64,000 nt of DNA, taken from IMG/VR virus record IMGVR_UViG_3300023210_000021, positions 1-64,000 of that record. One strand, written 5' to 3'. A model generated the notes under the pieces. It was not told the DNA's origin and made no database searches. It saw nothing but the letters and a program-made list of their open reading frames with translations. Source of the stretch: a virus. Each line of letters begins with the position of its first letter. Within the stretch, counting starts at the first letter, position 1. The position numbers were made by a program, and so were the translations under genes. Below are positions 6,578 through 12,959 of the stretch, in pieces.

Positions 6578-8013
6578 TTATTAATTAAAGAATGTACATA
6601 TTTTTTTGATTTTCCAGTCTGTTTACAAATACTTTCAATCAATTCTACATCACTATTCTCTATTGGTTTATTCTTTGTTGGTAAAATACTAATACCTTTT
6701 TTATTAAGTAATTTCTCTAATACCAATGGTAATACCGATGATATAACACCCATCGATAACACACCAAATATTTTAGCAATATCAATAGATTGTTCTTTTA
6801 AGAACCTATATTCATCTTCTGATACTTCCTTTCTCAATAATACTTTTTTTAATATTCCTGCAGCAATAGTAGTTTCTTTACCTTCTCTTTTAGCTGCACC
6901 CAAAAACTTAACCCAACTATCCTTTATTTTTTCTTTATTTTTATTAATAGATTCCAGCCCCTCTTTAAATGGTGTCTTACTCATTTCAATAGCGTTTGAA
7001 TCTTGAATACAATATGGGAATGTTTTACATTTTTCTTTTACCTTAACGAATGTACTTAAATTCTTTCCATTACCTTTATAAGTAACTTTATGGTCATTTC
7101 CTTTTCTCTGTACTGCGTTTCCCTTTTTTCCTTTTGTACCCATAAACTTATTATTACCCCAACCACCTGGTGAGTCATAAATCCCAATAGAACTACCATC
7201 TGTTGACTCTAACATCTCTTTCTTACTGAATACATTTGTTTCTTTTAATTGATTCTTCTTAAAAACCTTACCTTCACTCCTAAATGAATACATTTTACCT
7301 ATCGGTTTAGTCATACCACCAGCACTACTAACTGGTACTTTACCTTTATAAAAACTTCTCTTAATAGGTTTGCGTTTACCTCCTAGTGCACCAACAAATG
7401 CCCCGCTACCCCCAGCGGTTGATGATTCCTCTATTTCTTCCTCAAATTTAATATCTTTTTTCTTTATTCTTTTTTTATTAAATTTTTCCAAACCTTTTTC
7501 AGAAGACTTAACACCATATTTTTTATTCGTGTAGTAATCGGGAAATTCTTCAATATGATCCATAGCGATTTCCTCAGCAGTATCATCACTATTAGTATGT
7601 TCTCTCTCTATCTTCTTCCCCACTTTAATTTCGTCAACAATATCTTTAAGTCTTACGTTGTGTTTCTTTGATAACTCTTCTGTTGTTGTATCATCTGCGA
7701 CACCACCTTCAATTTTATCCTCACCTTCAAATTTTATCTTCTGTAAATCAGGTGAACCACTTAACCCAGCTTGAGTTTTAAATTCTTTACCACTAGCAGA
7801 TAAATCTTCATCTAGAACTTCTTCTCTACCAACCCTACATTTAACTTTAATGAAAGATTGTTTTAATTTATCATATTGTGAATCATCTTCACCCACCTTA
7901 TATTGTTTTATGAATTGGTTGATTACCTTAACCGCAGTTTTTAGGTGATCCCTACTCTTACATAAAGTAAGGATTGATTTTACCTTGTCGTAGTGTTCTT
8001 TTCTTTTATCCAT
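6568..8013 (-). CDS. virion-type protein with LETM1-like C-terminal membrane segment
   Basis: A 481-residue protein. The first 300 residues are polar, with a glycine/serine-rich stretch around 195-245 (GGSGAFVGALGGKRKP). Residues about 380-450 read as a basic amphipathic helix (AAGILKKVLLRKEVSEDEYR), a hydrophobic helix (IFGVLSMGVISSVLPLVLE) and then KKGISILPT. This order, with charged helix, proline-bearing membrane helix and a following I-LP motif, resembles the N-terminal part of LETM1/Mdm38-type domains and short LETM1-like phage proteins. The match is by pattern only. The C-terminus (CKQTGKSKKYVHSLINKYL) looks like a small helical tail. It ends one base past the start of nothing else but overlaps the gene upstream by one base (TAATG). 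Membrane interaction is inferred. Confidence 0.6.
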   Translation of the reverse strand: MDKRKEHYDKVKSILTLCKSRDHLKTAVKVINQFIKQYKVGEDDSQYDKLKQSFIKVKCRVGREEVLDEDLSASGKEFKTQAGLSGSPDLQKIKFEGEDKIEGGVADDTTTEELSKKHNVRLKDIVDEIKVGKKIEREHTNSDDTAEEIAMDHIEEFPDYYTNKKYGVKSSEKGLEKFNKKRIKKKDIKFEEEIEESSTAGGSGAFVGALGGKRKPIKRSFYKGKVPVSSAGGMTKPIGKMYSFRSEGKVFKKNQLKETNVFSKKEMLESTDGSSIGIYDSPGGWGNNKFMGTKGKKGNAVQRKGNDHKVTYKGNGKNLSTFVKVKEKCKTFPYCIQDSNAIEMSKTPFKEGLESINKNKEKIKDSWVKFLGAAKREGKETTIAAGILKKVLLRKEVSEDEYRFLKEQSIDIAKIFGVLSMGVISSVLPLVLEKLLNKKGISILPTKNKPIENSDVELIESICKQTGKSKKYVHSLINKYL

Positions 8014-8273
8014 TATTTAATACCACTTTTCCAGAACATTCTTCTCATCCATAATTGCTTATAGAGTTGTTCTAATACATCTTTACTTATTTTTACCACT
8101 TGTTTTTCAAACTTACTACCTTTAATTTCTTTTGCAACTATTGTAGAAACTTTTTTTTCTAAATCACTACCAAAAGATTGTTTAATCTCCTTACGGATCA
8201 TAGACTCAATCTTTTTCTCGTCAGTCTTAGTTAGAGCTTCGTTGATTATTTGTTTAAGGCGTTTTTCTTCCAT
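8013..8273 (-). CDS. small helical protein with capsid-targeting-like N-terminus
   Basis: I place the start at the ATG at 8273, giving 86 residues beginning MEEKRLKQIINEALTK. An ATG 7 codons upstream exists, but its extension (FHIFIS) is simply translation of the ATATTTATAA box found before other genes. KRLKQIINE-A matches the basic-helix plus I-x-E pattern of the packaged-protein candidates. The rest is helical and ends WMRRMFWKSGIK, a motif that looks conserved-phage in style, but I cannot name a family. The TAATG overlap couples it to the next gene. Confidence 0.7.
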   Translation of the reverse strand: MEEKRLKQIINEALTKTDEKKIESMIRKEIKQSFGSDLEKKVSTIVAKEIKGSKFEKQVVKISKDVLEQLYKQLWMRRMFWKSGIK

Positions 8274-8275
8274 AC

Positions 8276-8285
8276 TTATAAATAT
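8276..8285 (-). promoter_or_regulatory. ATATTTATAA upstream box that decides a start
   Basis: Sense-strand ATATTTATAA ends 2 bases before the ATG at 8273. It falls inside the 7-codon extension of the longer frame, which is why the shorter start is preferred. Confidence 0.45.
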
Positions 8286-8302
8286 ATGGAACAACGGAAA
8301 AA

Positions 8303-8773
8303 TTAGGCTAAAGCTAATAATGTAAGTATAGGTAATATGACTGCAGCAGAGAAACCTACTACTTTAAGAAATTTCTGTTTCCTAATCTCCTTTTTTTGTT
8401 GTTTAATGGTGTTTTCTAATAACTCTTTTTCTTTATCATTATTAGCAATTACACTATCAAAATTCTCCAACATCTGTTGGAGATTTGTATTTTGTTGTGT
8501 GAGATTATCTAATTGTGTCTTTTGAAGTGTGATTTTTTCAGTATTTAAACTATCCCTTTTCTTAAATTTTGTTAATAAACTATCAGCATATTCATAATGT
8601 AACACATCCTCTAGTAAAACTTTTGCATCATTATAATGCATCTCTACTAATGTATCCCCTTTTTGGTTAATCGTTACCTTGACTCTCTCTTCGAATGAAG
8701 TAGTTTGACAATTCGATTGCAACCCCATCAGCATTAAGGACACGAACCCTATCAGAAACTTTATCTTTCTCAT
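8303..8773 (-). CDS. u-spanin-like envelope protein (signal peptide, coiled coil, C-terminal membrane helix)
   Basis: A 156-residue protein with three parts. A signal peptide (MRKIKFLIGFVSLMLMG) leads to a Cys at residue 22 in LQSNCQ. A long coiled-coil stretch with heptads follows (about 80-130, including LTQQNTNLQQMLENFD). The C-terminal membrane helix is VVGFSAAVILPILTLLALA. This is the topology of unimolecular spanins, which link outer and inner membranes at lysis. The lipobox is not canonical, so outer-membrane lipidation is uncertain. The gene starts out of frame inside the 3' end of the gene at 8667-9053, an arrangement also typical of Rz/Rz1 spanin pairs. The amidase-like gene lies just upstream. 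Confidence 0.65.
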   Translation of the reverse strand: MRKIKFLIGFVSLMLMGLQSNCQTTSFEERVKVTINQKGDTLVEMHYNDAKVLLEDVLHYEYADSLLTKFKKRDSLNTEKITLQKTQLDNLTQQNTNLQQMLENFDSVIANNDKEKELLENTIKQQKKEIRKQKFLKVVGFSAAVILPILTLLALA

Positions 8774-9053
8774 CTTGTAAATTGGCTATATTACCGCTAT
8801 TGTTATTAAGTCCACCATCGATTTCTATAATGTCGTCTATGATTTCATCATATTTAATAGTTAAATCATCATTTTTATTTTTTAGATCGTCATTACTATG
8901 AAGTAAACTATCATTTTGTTCTTTTAGATTATTTAATTCATCTTTATAATTGTCAATACCCTTATTACCTCCGCCACCGAAGATAAACATCAATATTAAA
9001 GCCACCGCCAGAATTAAAATGAATATTGTTTTTATGTCTAAATTTTTAAACAT
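8667..9053 (-). CDS. i-spanin-like protein (N-terminal membrane helix plus coiled coil)
   Basis: A 128-residue protein with an N-terminal membrane helix (about residues 9-27, TIFILILAVALILMFIFGG), then an Asn/Asp/Lys-rich coiled coil (LKEQNDSLLHSNDDLKNKN) and a soluble tail. The architecture matches an inner-membrane spanin (Rz type). Its last 107 bases are shared, in another frame, with the gene at 8303-8773. No sequence-level family match is claimed, because spanins are called mainly by architecture. Tail-tape-like or regulatory membrane proteins are alternatives. Confidence 0.6.
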   Translation of the reverse strand: MFKNLDIKTIFILILAVALILMFIFGGGGNKGIDNYKDELNNLKEQNDSLLHSNDDLKNKNDDLTIKYDEIIDDIIEIDGGLNNNSGNIANLQDEKDKVSDRVRVLNADGVAIELSNYFIRRESQGND

Positions 9054-9643
9054 TAAGCAAACGTATCGTCTTCATCTGGTAAGTCATCACCTGGCTCAAA
9101 GCCAATACCCTCTACTTCTTCTACTTCTTCTACATCTTCATTACTAATCGAAGTGTTATACTCCTCAGCTATTCTATTAGCCCACTCATCAGACCATGCT
9201 TTATAATAACCAACCAATTTTTTTATTACCTCTAAGGTTTCATCTCTTAATTGTAACATATCAGTGGTTATATAAACACCAGTACTATCATCCAATGAAT
9301 AAAACCACTCAATTCTACTGTCAGTAAATTTACCACCGAATTCAACATTTTGTGACTTTGGGTATAATTTAAATTTATTAAACTCCACCCTATTATGAAC
9401 AGTTTGCCTAAATTTATCTTCTTCTTCTTTTAACTCATCAGTATCTAATTCTCTTACTTCACCAGAAATTTCTTCATTTTCATCTGGCATATCTGCGATT
9501 TCAAACCCACTATCAGGATCCATTTGATCTGTGGGGTTTAAAGTAGGGTCTAATTGTTCTTTTATCATTTGTTTTTTAGATTTTACATCCCCCTCCCTAA
9601 TTAGGTTTAATATTTTTCTTGTTTGATTATCTTGATACCCCAT
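9053..9643 (-). CDS. acidic unknown protein with targeting-like N-terminus
   Basis: A 196-residue acidic protein. Its first 31 residues are basic and contain ILNLIRE-G and KKQMIKE-Q, two (I/L)-x-E-type tripeptides after basic helices, as in the other packaged-protein candidates. Residues 40-70 and the C-terminus (SNEDVEEVEEVEG) are strongly acidic. The middle has a beta stretch (FNKFKLYPKSQNVEFGGKF) and a helix ending in AWSDEWANRIAEEYN. Function unknown; a head core or internal protein is one option. It overlaps the amidase-like gene by 17 bases and shares its final base with the next start (TAATG). Confidence 0.65.
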   Translation of the reverse strand: MGYQDNQTRKILNLIREGDVKSKKQMIKEQLDPTLNPTDQMDPDSGFEIADMPDENEEISGEVRELDTDELKEEEDKFRQTVHNRVEFNKFKLYPKSQNVEFGGKFTDSRIEWFYSLDDSTGVYITTDMLQLRDETLEVIKKLVGYYKAWSDEWANRIAEEYNTSISNEDVEEVEEVEGIGFEPGDDLPDEDDTFA

Positions 9644-10262
9644 CGTTTTCTAATTTTTCTTCTAATTTATTTTTAACTTTACGAAAATCCCAAGCTGGTG
9701 AAAGATCCGTTTTTTCTTTATAATAATTACTTCTATATGTAATTCCTTCATATAGCTCAATACTTTGTATCTGTGTATTGTGACCAACAATCTTCTTAGG
9801 AATGCCAAACTCTTTACATAAATACTCAATTAAGTCTAAAGTAGCTTTATATTGTTTAGGTGTGTATGGATCCCAATATGTATACCCTCGCCACCTTTTC
9901 TCTATTACCTTAGCTTTTCTCTTATAAATATTGCCAACCCAATCAATATACCTATCTTTCATTAAATCTTTCATTAACCAACCCTGATTCTCTAAGCTGA
10001 TCGAAATACTTTTTTTATCTACTGACTTATCCCCAATAAAATCAGAATAATATTTTGGGTTAAAGTGTTGGTATATTACGCCCTTTCTATCTATAGTAAA
10101 AGTACTTGTTTTTGTGTATTTACCACCTAACCTATGACACCAACCATTTACATGTTTCATGTCAGTTAACAATGTATTACCTAAAACAATTTGTTTTTTT
10201 TCAAACGATTTATCAAAATAGTTGTTTTTACCTAACCCATATGATTCTTTATCAATAACCAT
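9627..10262 (-). CDS. divergent amidase-like protein lacking the first zinc histidine
   Basis: A 211-residue protein with the Amidase_2/AmpD fold pattern: core strand SISISLENQGWL (about 85-96), H161 in IVGHNTQ and D186 in KEKTDLSPAWDF, which correspond to two of the three usual zinc ligands. At the first ligand position, where family members read HH in the strand (as at H101/H102 of the endolysin at 2903-3784), this protein has IVLGNTLL, with G28-N29. It may therefore be inactive, use another residue, or serve as a wall-binding or virion structural module. It lies between a four-helix membrane protein and spanin-like genes. It starts on the stop of the membrane-protein gene. Confidence 0.75.
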   Translation of the reverse strand: MVIDKESYGLGKNNYFDKSFEKKQIVLGNTLLTDMKHVNGWCHRLGGKYTKTSTFTIDRKGVIYQHFNPKYYSDFIGDKSVDKKSISISLENQGWLMKDLMKDRYIDWVGNIYKRKAKVIEKRWRGYTYWDPYTPKQYKATLDLIEYLCKEFGIPKKIVGHNTQIQSIELYEGITYRSNYYKEKTDLSPAWDFRKVKNKLEEKLENDGVSR

Positions 10263-11158
10263 TATCTAATCCTATCAATACCCATTCTTTTATTGGGGGG
10301 TTTATTATCTACCACCACATTCTCTATTATTTGTGGGGTTTCTTTTACTAATTCTTCCTCAATAATAATATCTTGAGTGTCTATCGAATTTTCTTCTATT
10401 TCAGTTACAACTTCTTCGGTTATACTTTCTTCTTTATTATCTATTTCCTTTGTTGATATTCCTGGTGAAACGAATTGTGTTAAATCTACTTCTTTATCCT
10501 CATTTAATGATTCAATTAAATCACCTACCGTTTCGTGCCCCTCTTCTTCCATTAGATCTTCCACTATATCATTCATAACCATATCTAACGCATGATCCTC
10601 ATCAAACTCATCATCTACTACCTTTTCAACTACATCATGTAGTTGAGTGGGCTCATTATTAGGTATTTTTGTATCATCTACTACCTCATCTTCCTTCTCT
10701 TTTTCATAATTGACAAAGAAATGTAATGATGTTAATGAGATGAGTGGGAGTAAACCACCCTCTAGGAATGCTAAATATCGTTTTAAACCAATAATATCAC
10801 TTAATTCAGTACCCATCATTTCCCATATTGGTCCGGTTAGTTCTACCCAATTTCTAAATAATTCACCAGTTGCGTCTATCTGTACGTATGAATAGAATAT
10901 GTTACCAATCATCTGAATGAAGGTAACTAAACCAAACATAAACCATACACCACCTTTAATCTTATTAGTTGCAGCAACCAATGCTGACATCGCACCAATC
11001 TCTATCGCAATTGAAAGATATATCGCCCAACTAATAGGGTTAGACATATCATACCAAGTAACAACGTGAGAAATAGAGATAGTTGCAACTAATAGGATGG
11101 GGACTAAGAACATTGCCCTATTTGGATTATTAATAATCCAATTCCAAATACTTTTCAT
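10262..11158 (-). CDS. four-helix membrane protein with acidic cytoplasmic tail
   Basis: A 298-residue protein with four hydrophobic helices, approximately residues 14-33, 42-62, 70-92 and 130-150. They are followed by a long, very acidic, low-complexity tail (about 160-298, rich in Glu, Asp and Val) that ends in a basic KRMGIDRIR. The helices include FMFGLVTFIQMIGNIFYSY. The family was not recognised. Its place beside the amidase-like and spanin-like genes makes a holin or other lysis or envelope role possible, but the long tail is unusual for a holin. It ends on the start codon of the amidase-like gene. Confidence 0.65.
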   Translation of the reverse strand: MKSIWNWIINNPNRAMFLVPILLVATISISHVVTWYDMSNPISWAIYLSIAIEIGAMSALVAATNKIKGGVWFMFGLVTFIQMIGNIFYSYVQIDATGELFRNWVELTGPIWEMMGTELSDIIGLKRYLAFLEGGLLPLISLTSLHFFVNYEKEKEDEVVDDTKIPNNEPTQLHDVVEKVVDDEFDEDHALDMVMNDIVEDLMEEEGHETVGDLIESLNEDKEVDLTQFVSPGISTKEIDNKEESITEEVVTEIEENSIDTQDIIIEEELVKETPQIIENVVVDNKPPNKRMGIDRIR

Positions 11159-11162
11159 AAAA

Positions 11163-11492
11163 TTATTTTTGTAATTTTTTTATATTGTCTTTTACAACCA
11201 TATGTAACTCCATTAATTGCTCTCCACGATTTTGTTTAGAAATGATGTAGTCATAACCCATATGTATATTTAATTTTTCTTCCCTTAAAAATTCAGGGAA
11301 ACTATCTATCTTATGTGTTTTCACTTTAACCACATTACTTAAACTATCATTTTCACTAACACATGCTATTTTAGATTTATTCAATTTTCTAATGTCTCCC
11401 GATTTCTGACAAGATCTGAAAAAGAAAATCACCATTAACCCCACTACAATATGGAATTTATATTTTTTTAAAAAATCAACAATTTTTTTCAT
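11163..11492 (-). CDS. small membrane-anchored protein
   Basis: A 109-residue protein with a basic N-terminus, a single membrane helix (about 13-26, HIVVGLMVIFFF) followed by RSCQKSGD, and a soluble, mostly helical remainder. The layout would fit a second i-spanin-like or lysis-accessory protein, or a lipoprotein-like anchor, although Cys28 is not in a lipobox. Four bases separate it from the next membrane protein, so they are cotranscribed. Upstream lie an ATATTTATAG box and the sigma-factor terminator. Confidence 0.6.
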   Translation of the reverse strand: MKKIVDFLKKYKFHIVVGLMVIFFFRSCQKSGDIRKLNKSKIACVSENDSLSNVVKVKTHKIDSFPEFLREEKLNIHMGYDYIISKQNRGEQLMELHMVVKDNIKKLQK

Positions 11493-11514
11493 AATTTTAA
11501 GTTTTTTATCTTTA

Positions 11515-11524
11515 CTATAAATAT
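11515..11524 (-). promoter_or_regulatory. ATATTTATAg upstream box
   Basis: Sense-strand ATATTTATAG lies 22 bases before the ATG of the gene at 11163-11492, just after the sigma-gene terminator. It is well placed to start the membrane/lysis operon. Confidence 0.45.
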
Positions 11525-11563
11525 CTGAAATAAATAATAATACCCTATCAGAATAAAGTGTAT

Positions 11564-11590
11564 AAAAAAAGGGGTTAAAAACCCCCTTTA
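11564..11590 (-). terminator. rho-independent terminator of the sigma gene
   Basis: AAAGGGG (11568-11574) pairs with CCCCTTT (11583-11589). The minus strand continues into a run of seven T. It lies 9 bases after the sigma-factor stop codon. Confidence 0.85.
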
Positions 11591-11598
11591 CATTTAAA

Positions 11599-12402
11599 TC
11601 ATATTAAATAATCAAATATACCACCTACATTGTGACGTATTTTCCTAATCGCACTTTCTTTAATTTGTCTAATCCTTTCTTTTGTAAGATCATATTCATC
11701 ACCAATCTGAGCCAATGTCATTGTTTCACCATGAATCCCAAAATAACAACTAACAATATTCTTCTCCCTATCAGATAACCCACACATCGCCCTTTCTAAT
11801 TGTATACCTAACGATTCATCCTCCGATAAAATTTCATCTGGACTATCAAACATATCATCTGAAATTAAATCAACTAACTCATCACCATCCTCATTAATGG
11901 GTGTAGATAGTGAGCTACAATAAGGTACTGAGATATACTCTACATCCATATCAGTAGCCTCTCTACCATTCTCCTTTTCAAACTCCTCAGTCTCTTTTCT
12001 TAACTTACTAAGCTTGTTAATCATATTGGCTGGTAATCTAACTGTCCTAGCATTTTCATTAAGACAATGTTTAATTGCTTGCTTAATCCAGTGAACAGCA
12101 TAAGAGATGAACCTGTACCCTTTGGTGTGGTCAAACTTATGTGCCGCAGTAATTAAACCATAATTACCTTCTGAGATTAAATCCGCCAGTGATACTCCTT
12201 GATTTTGGTATTGTTTAGCAATTCTAATAACAAACCTTAAATTAGCAGTAACTAACTCATTTAACGCCCTTTTATCACCATCTACAATTTTCTTAGCTAA
12301 TTCTAACTCTTTCTCTGGTGTTACCGTACTGCTCTTTCTAACATCTTTCAAATAGATAGATAAACCATCTTCTTTAGTATCAATAAATCTTTTGTTTCCC
12401 AT
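11599..12402 (-). CDS. sigma-70 family RNA polymerase sigma factor, primary type
   Basis: A 267-residue sigma factor with region 1.2 (DGLSIYLKDVRK), region 2 (ANLRFVIRIAKQYQNQGVSL, LISEGNYGLITAAHKFD, then FISYAVHWIKQAI), a region 3 helix, and region 4 with a helix-turn-helix (LAQIGDEYDLTKERIRQIKE). The order and length are those of Bacteroidota primary sigma factors (short N-terminus, no region 1.1), not of the small T4 gp55. It should direct host RNA polymerase to phage promoters, plausibly the late class; the ATATTTATAA box is a candidate target (inference). A single-gene unit ends with its own terminator. Confidence 0.92.
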   Translation of the reverse strand: MGNKRFIDTKEDGLSIYLKDVRKSSTVTPEKELELAKKIVDGDKRALNELVTANLRFVIRIAKQYQNQGVSLADLISEGNYGLITAAHKFDHTKGYRFISYAVHWIKQAIKHCLNENARTVRLPANMINKLSKLRKETEEFEKENGREATDMDVEYISVPYCSSLSTPINEDGDELVDLISDDMFDSPDEILSEDESLGIQLERAMCGLSDREKNIVSCYFGIHGETMTLAQIGDEYDLTKERIRQIKESAIRKIRHNVGGIFDYLI

Positions 12403-12417
12403 AAATCTTTTTTCTTT

Positions 12418-12906
12418 TTATTTATTTTCTGAATATTTTTTTAATAATTTTTTCTCTTTATCTGTAATATTTTTAAACCCCACATCACTTATCCTATCTA
12501 GTATATCATTTAAGTCAGGATCTGGTTCTTCTGTTCTCACTATAAACTCTGCGTCATATACCTTTTTATTCATCATCCCAATAATAGATGATGCGGTGTC
12601 TGACAATTCACCGAATAACTTTGAGTTATCAATTGGTCCACCGAACAGTTTATTCTGTAAATTCTCATCTTTAATATGTGCAGAATAAAACCCTGGAGTC
12701 ATTTCAAAAATAACATATGATTTATTTTCTTCTTTTAATAAATCTTCAATCTCTGTTAACATAAACGCACTTGTAAATGTAGCAATAATTAAAGCGCTAC
12801 CAGATAAATACGATACTTCTGTCTCTGATATAACATCTAAAAGTTTAGTGACATCAGAAATATCACCTAACCCTATAATGCAATAACTCTTAATCATTGG
12901 TTCCAT
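12418..12906 (-). CDS. unknown protein with DUF6576-like C-terminal helix pair
   Basis: A 162-residue protein. The N-terminal part looks like a small alpha/beta fold (SYCIIGLGDISDVTKLLD, then ALIIATFTSAFML and SYVIFEMTPGFYSAHI). The C-terminus, ILDRISDVGFKNITDKEKK, resembles the short helical repeat (ILDKIS-G-LT-EEK-FL) found at the ends of some Bacteroidota membrane proteins (DUF6576). That resemblance is by eye. No catalytic motif. It lies between gp46 and the sigma gene, with an ATATTTATAA box upstream. Confidence 0.6.
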   Translation of the reverse strand: MEPMIKSYCIIGLGDISDVTKLLDVISETEVSYLSGSALIIATFTSAFMLTEIEDLLKEENKSYVIFEMTPGFYSAHIKDENLQNKLFGGPIDNSKLFGELSDTASSIIGMMNKKVYDAEFIVRTEEPDPDLNDILDRISDVGFKNITDKEKKLLKKYSENK

Positions 12907-12917
12907 ATACTTTTTTA

Positions 12918-12927
12918 TTATAAATAT
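12918..12927 (-). promoter_or_regulatory. ATATTTATAA upstream box
   Basis: Sense-strand ATATTTATAATAAAAAA ends 11 bases before the ATG at 12906, nearly identical over 16 bases to the box before the gene at 703-1140. Confidence 0.45.
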
Positions 12928-12959
12928 CTAATTTTATCAATTATTACTCAATTTAATCA

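Noticed and set aside
8274-8294. A longer start for the gene at 8013-8273 (extension MFHIFIS)
   Set aside because: The extension is translation of the recurrent ATATTTATAA box; the shorter form starts with the expected targeting-like segment.
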